Assembly (NCBI RefSeq): GCF_001571365.1
Contig: NZ_BCTQ01000007.1
Location: 62,001 to 126,000 of the forward strand
Origin: Achromobacter denitrificans NBRC 15125
GTDB taxonomy: Bacteria; Pseudomonadota; Gammaproteobacteria; Burkholderiales; Burkholderiaceae_B
DNA length: 64,000 bases
Reading direction: 5' to 3'
Position numbers and translations under genes: made by a program. The notes under the pieces are model-generated. The model did not search any database, was not told the DNA's origin, and saw nothing but the letters and a program-made list of their open reading frames with translations. Numbering within the stretch: the first letter of the stretch is position 1; each line of letters starts with the position of its first letter. Shown here in pieces: positions 9,609 through 20,647 of this stretch.

Positions 9609-10742
9609 CTAGGCGGGATAGAGCGCGCCCAGGATGCGGGGGCCGCGCGCGCCCGTGACGTCGGGCAGCCCTGCGGGCCGCCGCGCCACGAAGGCCTGGG
9701 CCAGCCAGGCGAAGGCGAGGGCTTCCACTTGCTGGGCCGGCACGCCCAGCGCGTCGGTGGCGCGCACCGGGCGCTGCAGGCAGTACGCCAGTTCGCGCAT
9801 CAGGCCGGGATTGCGTGCGCCGCCGCCGCAGACGAAGACTTCCCGGGTGCCCGCTGCCGCGGCATCGATGGCGTTGGCCACGGTGCGGGCGGTCAGCCGC
9901 TGCAGTGTGGCCTGCACGTCCTGCGGCGCCGGCCTGGGGCCGTCGAACTCGGCCAGCCGCGAGTCCAGCCATTGCATGTTGAACAGGTCGCGGCCCGTGG
10001 ATTTCGGCGGCGGCAGGGCGAACCACGGCTCGCTGGCGATCAGCAATTCCAGCAGGGGGGCCAGGACCTGTCCGCTGGCGGCCCAGCGGCCGTCGGCATC
10101 GTAGGGCGCGCCCAGGTGACGCTGGCACCAGCCGTCCAGGAACACATTGGCGGGGCCGGTATCGAAGCCCCGTGGCGACTTGCCCGGTTCCAGCAGCGTC
10201 ACGTTGGCGATGCCGCCCAGGTTGAGCACGGCCCGGCCTTCGGGCGCGCCGAAGATGGCGGCATGGAAGGGCGGCACCAGGGGCGCGCCCTGGCCGCCCG
10301 CGGCCACGTCGCGGCTGCGGAAGTCGGCCACCACATCGATGCCGGACAATTCCGCCAGCAGGGCGGGCGCATTGAGCTGCACGGTATAGCCGCTGTCGGG
10401 GCGGTGCCGGACCGTCTGGCCGTGGGCGCCGATGGCCGCCACGTCGCGAGCGGCCACGCCGGCTTCGCGCAGCAGGTCGGACACCGCCTGGGCGTACAGG
10501 CGGGCCAGCGCATTCGCGGCCAGCGCGCCTCGGGCCAGTTCATCCTCGCCGGATAGATTCAGCGCCAGCAACTCCTGGCGCAGGTCCGTCGGCATGGGGA
10601 GGCTGGCGCTGGCCAGCACCTGCGGTGGCTGGCCGTCGCCCAGGCGCGCCAGCACGCCGTCCACGCCGTCGACGCTGGTGCCCGACATCAAGCCGATGTA
10701 GAGGCGGGAATCCTCGCGGTGCGCGGGTTGGGGTGAGGTCAC
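9609..10742 (-). CDS. anmK: Anhydro-N-acetylmuramic acid kinase
   Basis: This enzyme phosphorylates and opens 1,6-anhydro-N-acetylmuramic acid released from cell-wall turnover, giving MurNAc-6-phosphate for recycling. The 377-residue product has the N-terminal phosphate-binding motif [17 protein letters not shown], the [12 protein letters not shown] segment, [12 protein letters not shown] and the [13 protein letters not shown] adenosine motif near the C-terminus, all characteristic of AnmK in the actin-like ATPase superfamily. It faces erpA tail to tail. The peptidoglycan peptidase gene upstream of it on the same strand fits a cell-wall theme, but a strong terminator separates the two. Confidence 0.95.
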   Translation of the reverse strand: MTSPQPAHREDSRLYIGLMSGTSVDGVDGVLARLGDGQPPQVLASASLPMPTDLRQELLALNLSGEDELARGALAANALARLYAQAVSDLLREAGVAARDVAAIGAHGQTVRHRPDSGYTVQLNAPALLAELSGIDVVADFRSRDVAAGGQGAPLVPPFHAAIFGAPEGRAVLNLGGIANVTLLEPGKSPRGFDTGPANVFLDGWCQRHLGAPYDADGRWAASGQVLAPLLELLIASEPWFALPPPKSTGRDLFNMQWLDSRLAEFDGPRPAPQDVQATLQRLTARTVANAIDAAAAGTREVFVCGGGARNPGLMRELAYCLQRPVRATDALGVPAQQVEALAFAWLAQAFVARRPAGLPDVTGARGPRILGALYPA

Positions 10743-10822
10743 GGGCGCCTCCTGGGCGGGAAAAGGAAAGGATACCCCGCGCCATGCCGGCCGGGCGGGC
10801 CGCTGCCCGGATTGGGGCGGCG

Positions 10823-10860
10823 AAAAAAAAACGGCCGCGCAATCGAATCTGCGCGGCCGC
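10823..10860 (-). terminator. Rho-independent terminator of the M23 peptidase gene
   Basis: Read on the minus strand, a 10-bp stem (10850-10859 with 10832-10841) with an 8-base loop is followed by at least eight T. It stands about 30 bases after the M23 gene stop and 80 bases before anmK, so the two genes are probably separate units. Confidence 0.9.
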
Positions 10861-10888
10861 TTTCGGGACGTTCTGCGGGGTGGGTCGC

Positions 10889-12298
10889 CTAGCGGCTGGC
10901 CACGTTGGTCAGCGCGTCGGGCAGGGTCTGCTGGAACTCGGTCAGCAGCTGGATCTGCTGCTTGTACGGCGCCACGGCCTGGTTGAACGCGCGCACTTCG
11001 GCGGGTTCCAGGCTGCGGGCGACCGGCAGGTCCACCGACAGCGGGTCGATCGGCTGGTTGTCCACGCGGAATTCGTAGTGCAGGTGCGGGCCCGTCGCCC
11101 AGCCGGTGGCGCCGACGTAGCCGAGCAACTGGCCCTGCGAGATCTTCGAACCCTTGGTGATGCCTTCCGCGATGCGGCTCTGGTGGGCGTACAGCGTCGA
11201 GTACTTGCCGTGGTGCTTCACGATGACGACGTTGCCGTAGCCGTTCTGCCAGCCGGAGAATTCCACGGTGCCGTCGGCGGTGGAGTGGATCGGCGTGCCC
11301 GAGGGCGCCGCGTAGTCCACGCCCTTGTGTCCCGTCCAGGTCTTGTGGATGGGGTGCATGCGCATGCCGAAGGTGGAGCTGATACGGCTGAACTTCAGGG
11401 CGGTGCGCAGGAACGCGCCGCGCAGGCTGGTGCCGTCGAAGTCGTAGTACGAGCCGCTCTTTTCGTCGGGGCTGAACCAGACGGCGCTGTAGGTCTTGCC
11501 GCCGTTGATGAATTCCAGCGCCAGCACGCGTCCGGCGCCGGCGTAGCGGCCGTCGTGCGAACGCACTTCGTAGACCACGCGGAACTGGTCGCCCTGGCGC
11601 AGGTCGCGCAGGAAGTCGATCTTGGCGCTGAGGATGTCGGCCATCTGCATGGTGACCGAATCCGGGATGCCGGCGGCGTCCGTGGCGCCGAACAGCGAGG
11701 ACTTGATCGTGCCCACCGCGACGCGCGTCTGGCGTTCGGTGCTTTCGGTGACTTCCTCGGCCTTGTAGCTGTCGCCCGCGGGCGCGACGTGCAGCATGCG
11801 CGTCACGACCTGGCCGTCCGTCTCGTTGCCGGGAGTATGGATGTAGCGCAGCCAGATCAGCTTGCCTTCCTCGTCGGTGGCGGCTTGCACCGACCGGCCC
11901 GGGTACAGCTTGTAGATGCTGCGCGCGCTGGCGTCGTGGGTGAGGAAGCTTTGCAGGTTGGGCGCGTCGAGTTCCAGGCGCTGCAGCACGGCGGACAGGG
12001 TGTCGCCGGGCCGGATGCGGGTCTCGCTGATGTACGGCGCGGCGCTGGGCGCGCTGACTTCGACCTGCTCGGCGCTGAGCGGCAGAACGCTGTGGATGAT
12101 GCGGGACGGGGGGAGTTCGCTGCGGTCGGGTTGCTGCACCATGCCCAGGGCGGCGGCGCCGGCGAACAGACCAATTGCGGAGACGAGGAGAGTGCGCCGG
12201 AAAAGTCCCGAGCGGTGGGGCTTGGGTTCTGCGGGCGCAAACAGGGCAGCAACTTTGCGCTTGATGCTACTCGCCAGTTCGTGGAGGCCACGATTCAT
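10889..12298 (-). CDS. M23 family peptidoglycan endopeptidase, membrane-anchored
   Basis: This is a zinc metallopeptidase of the LytM/M23 type, acting on cell-wall cross-links in the periplasm. The 469-residue protein has one N-terminal membrane anchor (about residues 33-55, [20 protein letters not shown]). An OapA/LysM-like peptidoglycan-binding region follows around [17 protein letters not shown], then a middle domain and the catalytic domain. Zinc ligands are visible in [19 protein letters not shown] (H and D) and in GPHLHYEFR (HxH), so it is probably active and not a degenerate activator. It is divergent from tyrS, an arrangement common in Burkholderiales. It resembles MepM-type enzymes; the exact bond cut cannot be told. 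Confidence 0.9.
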   Translation of the reverse strand: MNRGLHELASSIKRKVAALFAPAEPKPHRSGLFRRTLLVSAIGLFAGAAALGMVQQPDRSELPPSRIIHSVLPLSAEQVEVSAPSAAPYISETRIRPGDTLSAVLQRLELDAPNLQSFLTHDASARSIYKLYPGRSVQAATDEEGKLIWLRYIHTPGNETDGQVVTRMLHVAPAGDSYKAEEVTESTERQTRVAVGTIKSSLFGATDAAGIPDSVTMQMADILSAKIDFLRDLRQGDQFRVVYEVRSHDGRYAGAGRVLALEFINGGKTYSAVWFSPDEKSGSYYDFDGTSLRGAFLRTALKFSRISSTFGMRMHPIHKTWTGHKGVDYAAPSGTPIHSTADGTVEFSGWQNGYGNVVIVKHHGKYSTLYAHQSRIAEGITKGSKISQGQLLGYVGATGWATGPHLHYEFRVDNQPIDPLSVDLPVARSLEPAEVRAFNQAVAPYKQQIQLLTEFQQTLPDALTNVASR

Positions 12299-12556
12299 CG
12301 TGAAGATACCCTCTCAGGTGGCAGGAGCTCGCAGGGTGCGCGATGCGAACAAGCCCTCGCGCGCCACGGTTTCCGGGGCAAGGGCTGGCGCGAGGCGCAT
12401 CTTGTGAACAACGGGTGGTAGAGCGACCGCAACTGCGTATACCTGGCAATTGCGTATGATTAGGGCGGTATCCTAGCCGATTCGGCTAGAATTTTCGATA
12501 GTTTTCGTCACTTTTTACACCTTTTTGTCGGCTGAAGCCGCGTTGGTCCCCCTGCC

Positions 12557-13786
12557 ATGTCATCCTCAGAAGCCCCTATTACCCCTGAAGTCGAAGCCGA
12601 TCTGCGTATAGCCAAGCGCGGATGCGACGAGCTTCTGGTCGAATCCGAGTTCGCCCGCAAGCTGGCCCGCAGCCGCGCCACCGGGGTGCCGCTGCGCATC
12701 AAGCTGGGGCTGGACCCGACCGCGCCCGACATCCATCTGGGCCATACGGTGGTGCTGAACAAGATGCGCCAGCTGCAGGACATGGGCCACAACGTCATCT
12801 TCCTGATCGGGGACTTCACCTCGACCATCGGCGATCCCAGCGGCCGCAACAATACGCGCCCGCCGCTTACCCGCGAGCAGATCGAGGCCAACGCCAAGAC
12901 CTATTACGCCCAGGCCAGCCTGGTGCTCGATCCGGCCCGCACCGAGATCCGCTACAACTCCGAATGGTGCGACCCGCTGGGCGCGCGCGGCATGATCCAG
13001 CTGGCCTCGCGTTACACGGTGGCGCGCATGATGGAGCGCGAGGACTTCACCAAGCGCTTCAAGGGCGGCATCCCGATCTCGGTGCATGAATTCCTGTATC
13101 CGCTGATGCAGGGCTACGACTCGGTGGCGCTGAAGTCCGATCTGGAGCTGGGGGGCACCGATCAGAAGTTCAACCTGCTGGTCGGCCGCGAGCTGCAAAA
13201 GGAATACGGCCAGGAGCCGCAGTGCATCCTGACGATGCCGCTGCTGGTGGGGACGGACGGCGTAGAGAAGATGTCCAAGTCCAAGGGCAACTACATCGGC
13301 ATTTCGGAGTCGCCCGATTCGATGTTCGGCAAGCTCATGTCGATTTCCGACACGCTGATGTGGCGTTACTTCGAACTGCTGTCCTTCCGTTCGCTGGAAG
13401 AGATCGCCGCGCTCAAGCAAGAGATCGACGGCGGCCGCAACCCGCGCGACGCCAAGGTCATGCTGGCCCAGGAAATCATCGCGCGCTTCCATTCCGCCAA
13501 GGCCGCCGACGAGGCGCTGGCCGCGTTCGAAGCCCGTTTCCGCGACGGCGCGATTCCCGAGGACATGCCCGAAGTGAACATCGGCGGGGCGCCCGTGGGC
13601 ATCCTGAAGCTGCTGCGCGAAGCCGGCCTGGTCGCTTCCGGCTCGGAGGCGCAACGCAATGTGGAGCAGGGCGGCGTGCGCGTGAACGGCGACCGCGTGG
13701 AAGACAAATCGTTGCAATTGCCGGCCGGGACTTACGTCGTTCAGGTGGGCAAGCGCAAGTTTGCGCGTGTTAACTTGAATCCCTGA
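12557..13786 (+). CDS. tyrS: Tyrosyl-tRNA synthetase
   Basis: This is a class I aminoacyl-tRNA synthetase that charges tRNA-Tyr. The 409-residue protein has the HIGH-type motif as HLGH ([13 protein letters not shown], about residue 57), the KMSKS loop in [10 protein letters not shown] and a C-terminal S4-like RNA-binding domain ([32 protein letters not shown]). The length and the HLGH variant fit the TyrS subgroup of many proteobacteria (TyrZ-like length). It is monocistronic, divergent from the M23 gene. An inverted repeat (12473-12489, 7-bp stem) lies in the 258-base intergenic region. Confidence 0.96.
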   Translation: MSSSEAPITPEVEADLRIAKRGCDELLVESEFARKLARSRATGVPLRIKLGLDPTAPDIHLGHTVVLNKMRQLQDMGHNVIFLIGDFTSTIGDPSGRNNTRPPLTREQIEANAKTYYAQASLVLDPARTEIRYNSEWCDPLGARGMIQLASRYTVARMMEREDFTKRFKGGIPISVHEFLYPLMQGYDSVALKSDLELGGTDQKFNLLVGRELQKEYGQEPQCILTMPLLVGTDGVEKMSKSKGNYIGISESPDSMFGKLMSISDTLMWRYFELLSFRSLEEIAALKQEIDGGRNPRDAKVMLAQEIIARFHSAKAADEALAAFEARFRDGAIPEDMPEVNIGGAPVGILKLLREAGLVASGSEAQRNVEQGGVRVNGDRVEDKSLQLPAGTYVVQVGKRKFARVNLNP

Positions 13787-13870
13787 TTGCGGAGCTTTTG
13801 CCCTAGGGTCGCCCCAAGGCAAAAGACGCCCCCTTGGGGACAGCGAGTGAGGGCATCCACAGCCTCCGCA

Positions 13871-14231
13871 AGAATGGCCGGCCCGCCGCCGGGCCGCCCC
13901 AAGGCGGGCCAAGCCCCTTCGGGGGCAGCAAGCGCGTCGCGCGCCGCGTGGGAGCTTTCTAGAATGGCCGGCCCGCCGCCGGGCCGCCCCAAGGCGGGCC
14001 AGCCCCCCTCGGGAGGCAGCAAGCGCGTCGCGCGCCGTGTGGGGGCTTTCTAGAATGGCCGGCCCGCCGCCGGGCCGCCCCAAGGCGGGCCAGCCCCCTC
14101 GGGGGCAGCAAGCGCGTAGCGAGCCGTGTGGGGGCTTTCTAGAATGGCCGGCCCGCCGCCGGGCCGCCCCAAGGCGGGCCAGCCCCCTCGGGGGGCAGCA
14201 AGCGCGTAGCGCGCCGCGTGGGGGCTTTTTT
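13871..14231. repeat. Four tandem copies of a GC-rich ~90-bp repeat
   Basis: Four head-to-tail units start at 13871, 13961, 14052 and 14141 (period 89-91 bases). Each opens with AGAATGGCCGGCCCGCC, contains internal inverted repeats (GGCCCGCC against GGCGGGCC), continues with CCCCTCGGGGGCAGCAAGCGCG and ends with GGGGGCTTT. A degraded relative precedes them (13793-13870) and another lies upstream of argC (about 7015-7085). Short open frames across the array differ between copies and look like by-products. The 506-base gap between tyrS and the next gene consists almost entirely of this array. Confidence 0.92.
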
Positions 14232-14292
14232 TGATACGCTGAGGGTACAGACAGGGGCAGTGGGGCCTTTGCGGCATTTCTAGGAGCACGAC

Positions 14293-14946
14293 ATGGAACT
14301 TTCGAGTTTGTCATTTTCCGATCACGAGTCGATTCCCGAGCGCTACGCGTTCGGCAAGATCGATGCGCAATCGCACGTCGCGCTGGCAGACAACTTCAAC
14401 CCGCAGTTTTCCTGGGACGACGTCCCCGCGGGCACGCAGTCGTTCGCCTTGATCTGCCACGATCCCGACGTGCCTTCCCGTCCCGACGACGTCAACCAGG
14501 AAGGCCGCGAAGTGCCGGCCGATCTGCCGCGCGTGGACTTTTTCCACTGGGTGCTGGTGGACCTGGCCGCCGATATGCGTGAAATCGAGGAAGGCACTTT
14601 CTCCAACGGCATCACGCCGCGCGGCAAGGGCGGCCCCCTGGCGCCCATGGACGCGCGCCAGGGCATCAACTCCTACTCCTCGTGGTTCGCGAACGACCAC
14701 GACATGAGCGGGGACTACTTCGGCTACGACGGCCCGTGCCCGCCCTGGAACGACGCGCTGGTGCACCGCTACGTGTTCACGCTGTACGCCCTGGACGTGC
14801 ACAGCCTGAACCTGCAGGGCGCTTTCACCGGCGAGGACGCGCTGCGGGCGATGCAGAACCACGTGCTGGCCAAGGCATCGCTCACGGGCACCTATACGCT
14901 CAACCCGAAACTGGCTCCCAAGCAGATCGGCGCCACTTCGGCCTGA
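14293..14946 (+). CDS. YbhB/YbcL family (phosphatidylethanolamine-binding-like) protein
   Basis: The 217-residue cytoplasmic protein belongs to the bacterial branch of the PEBP/Raf-kinase-inhibitor family. It shows the family core FNPQFSWDDVPAGTQSFALICHDPDVP, FFHWVLVDLA, a GINSYSSWF segment and YDGPCPPWNDALVHRYVFTLYALD. The last matches the conserved GPxPPxGxHRY region, here with WND in place of the usual G. The early segment is longer than E. coli YbhB by about 50 residues. No signal peptide is visible. The physiological role of this family in bacteria is not established. It stands alone between the repeat array and a terminator. Confidence 0.88.
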   Translation: MELSSLSFSDHESIPERYAFGKIDAQSHVALADNFNPQFSWDDVPAGTQSFALICHDPDVPSRPDDVNQEGREVPADLPRVDFFHWVLVDLAADMREIEEGTFSNGITPRGKGGPLAPMDARQGINSYSSWFANDHDMSGDYFGYDGPCPPWNDALVHRYVFTLYALDVHSLNLQGAFTGEDALRAMQNHVLAKASLTGTYTLNPKLAPKQIGATSA

Positions 14947-14963
14947 TCCGCTCCGCCACGAAC

Positions 14964-14992
14964 AAGGCCGCAACGCTTGCGGCCTTTTTTTC
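14964..14992 (+). terminator. Rho-independent terminator after the YbhB-like gene
   Basis: An AAGGCCGCAA-CGC-TTGCGGCCTT hairpin with a run of seven T lies between two convergent genes. Confidence 0.9.
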
Positions 14993-15007
14993 GCCCTCGC
15001 GGGGCGT

Positions 15008-15646
15008 TCAGCCCATGGCGCGCTTGAGCCGCAGCAGCGCCAGTCCGAAGGCGATGAACAGGGTGCCGACCAGCCGGTTGATCCAGACCACGATGCGGGG
15101 CTGGCGCAGCAGGCGCCGGGCGCGGTGGGCCAGCGTGCCGTAGACCAGCAGCGATACCAGCGACATCGCCGTGAAGATGCCGGTCAGGATGAAGAACTGC
15201 GGCAGCAGCGGCGCGGCCGCGTCCAGGAACTGCGGAAACAACGCCGTGAAGAACAGGATGGGCTTGGGGTTCATCGTCGCCACCAGGGCGGCTTCCAGGT
15301 AGAGCCGGCCGGCGCCGCGGGGCACCTGCGCGGCGTCCCCGGGAGGCGGAGGCGCGATGTTCGAACGGCCCAGCAGGTGGCGCAGGCCGATATAGAGCAG
15401 GTAGGCGGCGCCCGCCAGCTTGAGGAACAGGAACAGCATGGCCGAGGATTGCAGCACCACGCCCAGCCCCAGCATGGCCGCGGCCGACAGCAGGAACAGG
15501 CCGGTGACGTTGCCCAGGGTGGACGGCAGCACCGCCCGGAATCCGCCCGCCGCGCCGTTGCGGATGGCCAGCAGGGTGGCGGGGCCGGGACTGACGACGC
15601 TAAGCGCGGCTACTAGCGAGTAGGTTATGAGCGTGGAAGTTTGCAT
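15008..15646 (-). CDS. LysE family amino acid exporter
   Basis: This is an inner-membrane exporter of the LysE/RhtB family, typically for amino acids such as threonine, homoserine or lysine. The 212-residue protein has about six membrane segments. It begins with YSLVAALSVVSPGPATLLAIRNGAAGGFRA, matching the family signature of an N-terminal PGP motif followed by a G-rich stretch. It also has the NPKPILFFTALFPQFLD motif at about residue 125. It stands alone, convergent with the YbhB-like gene and divergent from glyA. No LysR/LysG-type regulator lies next to it, so the substrate cannot be inferred. Confidence 0.9.
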   Translation of the reverse strand: MQTSTLITYSLVAALSVVSPGPATLLAIRNGAAGGFRAVLPSTLGNVTGLFLLSAAAMLGLGVVLQSSAMLFLFLKLAGAAYLLYIGLRHLLGRSNIAPPPPGDAAQVPRGAGRLYLEAALVATMNPKPILFFTALFPQFLDAAAPLLPQFFILTGIFTAMSLVSLLVYGTLAHRARRLLRQPRIVVWINRLVGTLFIAFGLALLRLKRAMG

Positions 15647-15851
15647 GAAAGTTTCTCAAGTCGGATTGAGAGGGGTTTTCGGTCCCGGCGGGATGGCGTG
15701 GTTTTCGCGCCCATCCGGGGAATTTTGCCCGGGTTCCCGGCATTTTGGGAGCAATTGATTCTGCCTGACGCGGTAAACTATCCCTCATTCTCCGGGTTTA
15801 CCCACCCGGGCGCAGTTTTCTCCTCTCTTACCGCCTCAGGAACCTCCCGTC

Positions 15852-17102
<1,251 letters not shown>

Positions 17103-17152
17103 GCCCGCGTCCTGCCTGCGGGCTCCGTGCCCGCAAGCCGGTCCAGTCGAAG

Positions 17153-17186
17153 GGACGGCCCCGCAAGGCGCCGTCCCTTTGCTTTC
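17153..17186 (+). terminator. Probable terminator between glyA and nrdR
   Basis: GGGACGGC (17153-17160) pairs with GCCGTCCC (17171-17178) and is followed by a T-rich stretch (TTTGCTTT). The imperfect T-tract makes it weaker than the others in the window. Confidence 0.6.
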
Positions 17187-17281
17187 CGGGGCGGACGCGG
17201 ATTAGCCCGTTTGACGCTGGCGGCCGGGCGCGTCGTTACAATATGCTTAACTATTGCCACCAGTGCCTTTAGGGATCACAC

Positions 17282-17761
17282 ATGCGGTGTCCATTTTGCG
17301 GCAATGCCGAAACGCAGGTCGTCGACAGCCGGGTCTCCGAAGAGGGCGACGCGATTCGCCGTCGCCGCCGCTGCCTGTCCTGTGACAAGCGATTCACCAC
17401 CTACGAGCGGGTGGAGCTCGCCATGCCTTCCATCGTGAAGCGCAACGGCAGCCGCAGCGACTACGATCCCGGCAAGCTGCGCGCCAGCCTCAGCCTGGCG
17501 TTGCGCAAGCGCCCGGTCAGCACCGAAGACGTCGATGCGGCGGTTGCGCGCATCGAGGAACAGCTGCTGGCCAGCGGGCTGCGGGAAGTGCCGTCCGAGC
17601 ATATCGGCGAACTCGTCATGAACGAGCTGCGCAAACTCGACAAGGTGGCGTACGTGCGGTTCGCCTCGGTCTACAAGAGCTTCGAGGACATCGGCGAATT
17701 CGTCGAGGCGATCCGCGAGATGCAGGGCCCCTTGCTCCCCGGCAAGCTGCGCAAGGAATAG
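17282..17761 (+). CDS. nrdR: Transcriptional repressor NrdR
   Basis: This is a zinc-finger and ATP-cone repressor of ribonucleotide reductase genes that senses dNTP/ATP levels. The 159-residue protein has the N-terminal zinc ribbon [17 protein letters not shown] with the second cysteine pair in [17 protein letters not shown]. The ATP-cone domain follows (about 49-139, [19 protein letters not shown]...). The length fits the family. No nrd genes are close by, as is common. The position after glyA is typical. Confidence 0.96.
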   Translation: MRCPFCGNAETQVVDSRVSEEGDAIRRRRRCLSCDKRFTTYERVELAMPSIVKRNGSRSDYDPGKLRASLSLALRKRPVSTEDVDAAVARIEEQLLASGLREVPSEHIGELVMNELRKLDKVAYVRFASVYKSFEDIGEFVEAIREMQGPLLPGKLRKE

Positions 17762-17771
17762 CCCGCGCGCT

Positions 17772-18734
17772 TCATTGCGCGACGGGAGAGCGCGCCAGGC
17801 TGGGCGTGAGCGGCTGGAACTTGCGCCAGACTCGGCGCATGTGCTGCGCCGACCCGAAGCCCGATTTTTCCGCCACCCGCTCCAGGTCCAGGCGGGTTTC
17901 GCGCAGCAAGTCGCGCGCCAGCGCGACGCGTATCTGATAGAGATAGTCCATCGGCGTGCAGCCGGCGTGTTCGCGGAACAGCCGGGTCAGGTGGCGCGCG
18001 CTGGTATGCGCGTGGTCGGCCAGCGATTGCGCCGACCAGGGCGCGGCCGGATCCCGGATGACCGCGTCCTGCACCCGGTGCACGCCCGGATGCAGGTGGC
18101 TGCGGTGGTCCAGCCAGGGGGAAAGCGTCGAATCCGTGCCGGCGCGCCGCTGGTAGACCACCATGTCGCGCGCCACCTCGCTGGCCACTCGCGGCCCGCA
18201 ATGGCGCGACACCATGTGCAGCGCCAGGTCGATGCCGGCCGTGATGCCGGCGCTGCTGACCAGCTTGCCGTCCTCGACGAAGATGCGGTTGTCGTGCAGC
18301 CGGGCGCTGGGGTCGATGCCGGCGAGCTGCTCCAGGCAGGTGTGGTGCGTGGTGCAGTCGCGCTGGCGCGTCAGGCCGGCCGCGGCGGCGAACAGCGCGC
18401 CCGCGCAGACGGTCATCAGCGTGAAGCCGTCGGCCGGGTGGCGGACGGCCAGCCAGTCGATGATGGCGCGGGCTTGCGGGTCGTCCAGGCGGGTGGGCTT
18501 GCCCACCACGCCCGAGATGATGACCAGCGCCTCGGGCGGCAAAGCGGCCGGGAGCGGCTTGAGATGGGCCAGGTGCAGCCCCGGAATGCCGCTTTCGACC
18601 TCCCGCGACGGGCCGCAGAAATGCTGTTCGAACGCGTCCGGGCACAGTTTGTTGGCCACCCGGAAGGCCTCCGCCGGGCCGGCGACGTCCAGCAGGACGA
18701 TGCCTTGCGATAGCACGAAATACACCGGAACCAT
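17772..18734 (-). CDS. GlxA-type regulator (DJ-1/PfpI domain plus AraC helix-turn-helix)
   Basis: This 320-residue transcription regulator has an N-terminal DJ-1/PfpI (amidase-like) sensor domain. It begins VYFVLSQGIVLLDVAGPAEAFRVAN and has the nucleophile-elbow region MTVCAGALFAAAAGL and GITAGIDLALHMV. A C-terminal AraC-type DNA-binding domain follows (about 215-310: AQSLADHAHTSARHLTRLFREHAG and the second helix-turn-helix VAEKSGFGSAQHMRRVWRKF). Such proteins often control amino-acid or quaternary-amine catabolism. Here the partner is probably the cysteine hydrolase gene 19 bases upstream on the same strand, with which it likely forms an operon. Confidence 0.9.
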   Translation of the reverse strand: MVPVYFVLSQGIVLLDVAGPAEAFRVANKLCPDAFEQHFCGPSREVESGIPGLHLAHLKPLPAALPPEALVIISGVVGKPTRLDDPQARAIIDWLAVRHPADGFTLMTVCAGALFAAAAGLTRQRDCTTHHTCLEQLAGIDPSARLHDNRIFVEDGKLVSSAGITAGIDLALHMVSRHCGPRVASEVARDMVVYQRRAGTDSTLSPWLDHRSHLHPGVHRVQDAVIRDPAAPWSAQSLADHAHTSARHLTRLFREHAGCTPMDYLYQIRVALARDLLRETRLDLERVAEKSGFGSAQHMRRVWRKFQPLTPSLARSPVAQ

Positions 18735-18753
18735 GGCGGCCTCCCGTGGCGGG

Positions 18754-19317
18754 TCAGTCCGCCAGCGCGTCGGCGGCGCGCGCGATGCGGGCGAAACGTC
18801 CTTGCAGGACCAGTTCGGTGCTGTCGCGGATCTCGGCGGGCGTGTAGTGCTTGCCGGACGGGCTCTGCATGGCGAAGGTGAGGGTGGCGTCGGTGGGGAA
18901 CACTACCTTGAAGCCGGCGTCGCTGGCGTGGCGCGACGTGGTTTCGCAGCATTGCTCGGTGCGGATGCCGCAGATTACGACTTCCTCGATCCCGTGGCCG
19001 TTCAGCCAGTCGTGCAGGCTGGCGCCGTCGGCATCCTTGGCGTAGAGCGAGGAATGCACGGTCTTGTGGAACACGGCCGTGGGGTGGATGCGCAGTTCCT
19101 TGAGCGTCCGGACGTGGCCCGAAGCCAGCGAGAAGGGGTTGGCGGGGTCGTTGGAGACGCTGGTGTGGAACACCTGCAGCACCGGCATGTCCCGGGCGGC
19201 GGCGGCGTCGATCAGCGACTGGATCTGCTCCACGAAGGCCGGATACTCGGTCTCATCCCAAAACGGACGTTGCCGGAAAGAGTCTTGTACGTCGATGACG
19301 ATCAGCGCTTGTTTCAT
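18754..19317 (-). CDS. Cysteine hydrolase, isochorismatase-like family
   Basis: The 187-residue cytoplasmic enzyme begins MKQALIVIDVQDSFRQRPFW, which carries the catalytic Asp. The family lysine follows (VFHKTVHSSLYAKD), and the nucleophilic cysteine lies in the VVICGIRTEQCCETTSRHASDAGF segment, completing the D-K-C triad. Relatives hydrolyse amides or imides such as nicotinamide or N-carbamoyl compounds; the substrate here is unknown. The gene lies directly upstream of a GlxA-type regulator gene and is divergent from ribD. Confidence 0.9.
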   Translation of the reverse strand: MKQALIVIDVQDSFRQRPFWDETEYPAFVEQIQSLIDAAAARDMPVLQVFHTSVSNDPANPFSLASGHVRTLKELRIHPTAVFHKTVHSSLYAKDADGASLHDWLNGHGIEEVVICGIRTEQCCETTSRHASDAGFKVVFPTDATLTFAMQSPSGKHYTPAEIRDSTELVLQGRFARIARAADALAD

Positions 19318-19495
19318 GGAACCGGGCTCCAGGCAGTGGAATCAAAAGGGTGTAGTGCTATTTTTACTGCAATCCGGCGCCATCGAGGGCGCGGCGAAAG
19401 ACGCCTATCGGCCCGAAACGGACATTCGGTGACGGTGCCGTGGCGGCCTCCGCCGGCCCCCCGCCGGGGAGCCGGCGCGGCATACAATCCTGGAC

Positions 19496-20647
19496 ATGAT
19501 GATCCCGAGCGACAACGACGATCTTTTCTGGATGCGACGCGCGCTGGCGCTGGCGCAGACGGTTATGTATTCCACCGCGCCCAACCCCCGGGTCGGCTGC
19601 GTCATCGTGCGCGACGGACGCGTGCTGGGCGAGGGCGCGACCCAGCCGCCCGGCGGTCCGCACGCCGAAATCCGCGCGCTGCGCGACGCCGAGGCGCGCG
19701 GCGAATCGGTGGCCGGCGCCACGCTGTACGTGACCCTGGAGCCGTGCAGCCATTTCGGCCGCACGCCGCCGTGCGTGGACGCCGTGCTGGCGGCCCGCCC
19801 GGCGCGGGTGGTGGTGGCCATGGGCGATCCCAATCCGCTGGTCAACGGGCAGGGCCTGGCGCGGCTGCGCGATGCCGGCATCGCCGTGACCACCGGCATC
19901 TGCCGGGAAGAGGCGCTGGCGGTCAATGCCGGCTTCATTTCGCGCATGAGCCGCGGCCTGCCGTGGGTGTGGATGAAGATGGCGGCGTCGCTGGACGGAC
20001 GCAGCGCGCTGCATAACGGCGTGTCGCAGTGGATTACCGGCCCCGATGCCCGCGCCGACGGGCACCGCTGGCGCGCGCGCAGCTGCGTGGTCCTGACCGG
20101 CATGGGCACCGTGCTGAAAGACGATCCGCAGCTCAATGCCAGGGGCGTGGATTCGCCTCGCCAGCCGCGCAAGGCCGTGGTGGACGGCCGTTTCGAGATT
20201 CCGGAGCACGCCAGGCTGTTCGACGGCGCCGAAGTCATCCTGTTCACGGCGCGCGAGGACGCGGCCAAGGCCGAGCGCCTGAGGGCCCGGAACGCCCGCG
20301 TCGTGATGCTGCCCGGCGAGGAAACCGGCCGCGTGGACCTGCCCGCGATGATGCGTTGGCTGGCCCAGGAGCAGGTCAATGAAGTGCACGTCGAGGCCGG
20401 CGCCGGCTTGAGCGGCGCGCTGGTATCGGCGGGTTGCGTGGACGAACTGCTGCTGTATCTGGCGCCGGTGCTGCTGGGCGATGCGGCAGGCATGGTCCGG
20501 CTGCCCATGCTGGAGCATCTGGAAGCCGCCCGCCGCTACGAATTCATCGACACCGAACGGGTCGGCGCGGACCTGCGCGTTCGCGCGCGCGTGGCCGAAA
20601 CATGGCGGGAATTGCTGGGCCGGGTCGATCTGCCTGAACTTTCCTGA
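19496..20647 (+). CDS. ribD: Bifunctional riboflavin biosynthesis deaminase/reductase RibD
   Basis: This enzyme performs two consecutive steps of riboflavin synthesis. The N-terminal zinc deaminase domain has HAEIRALRDAEARG with the His ligand and glutamate, then TLEPCSHFGRTPPCVDAVL with the two cysteine ligands. The C-terminal reductase domain (about residue 155 onward, MKMAASLDGRSALHNGVSQWITG...) uses NADPH. The 383-residue length is normal. No ribE or ribBA genes follow in this window and no FMN riboswitch was seen upstream. The gene is divergent from the hydrolase/regulator pair. Confidence 0.96.
   Translation: MMIPSDNDDLFWMRRALALAQTVMYSTAPNPRVGCVIVRDGRVLGEGATQPPGGPHAEIRALRDAEARGESVAGATLYVTLEPCSHFGRTPPCVDAVLAARPARVVVAMGDPNPLVNGQGLARLRDAGIAVTTGICREEALAVNAGFISRMSRGLPWVWMKMAASLDGRSALHNGVSQWITGPDARADGHRWRARSCVVLTGMGTVLKDDPQLNARGVDSPRQPRKAVVDGRFEIPEHARLFDGAEVILFTAREDAAKAERLRARNARVVMLPGEETGRVDLPAMMRWLAQEQVNEVHVEAGAGLSGALVSAGCVDELLLYLAPVLLGDAAGMVRLPMLEHLEAARRYEFIDTERVGADLRVRARVAETWRELLGRVDLPELS

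Noticed and set aside
13871-14231. Tandem repeats as a CRISPR array
   Set aside because: Units are about 90 bases, nearly identical along the whole length, without unique spacers and with no cas genes nearby.
13787-14289. Open frames across the tandem repeats on both strands
   Set aside because: They are made of repeated low-complexity residues, differ between copies and have no ribosome-binding site.
19318-19495. FMN riboswitch before ribD
   Set aside because: The region is only 178 bases, shared with a divergent gene, and none of the conserved FMN-element segments could be seen.
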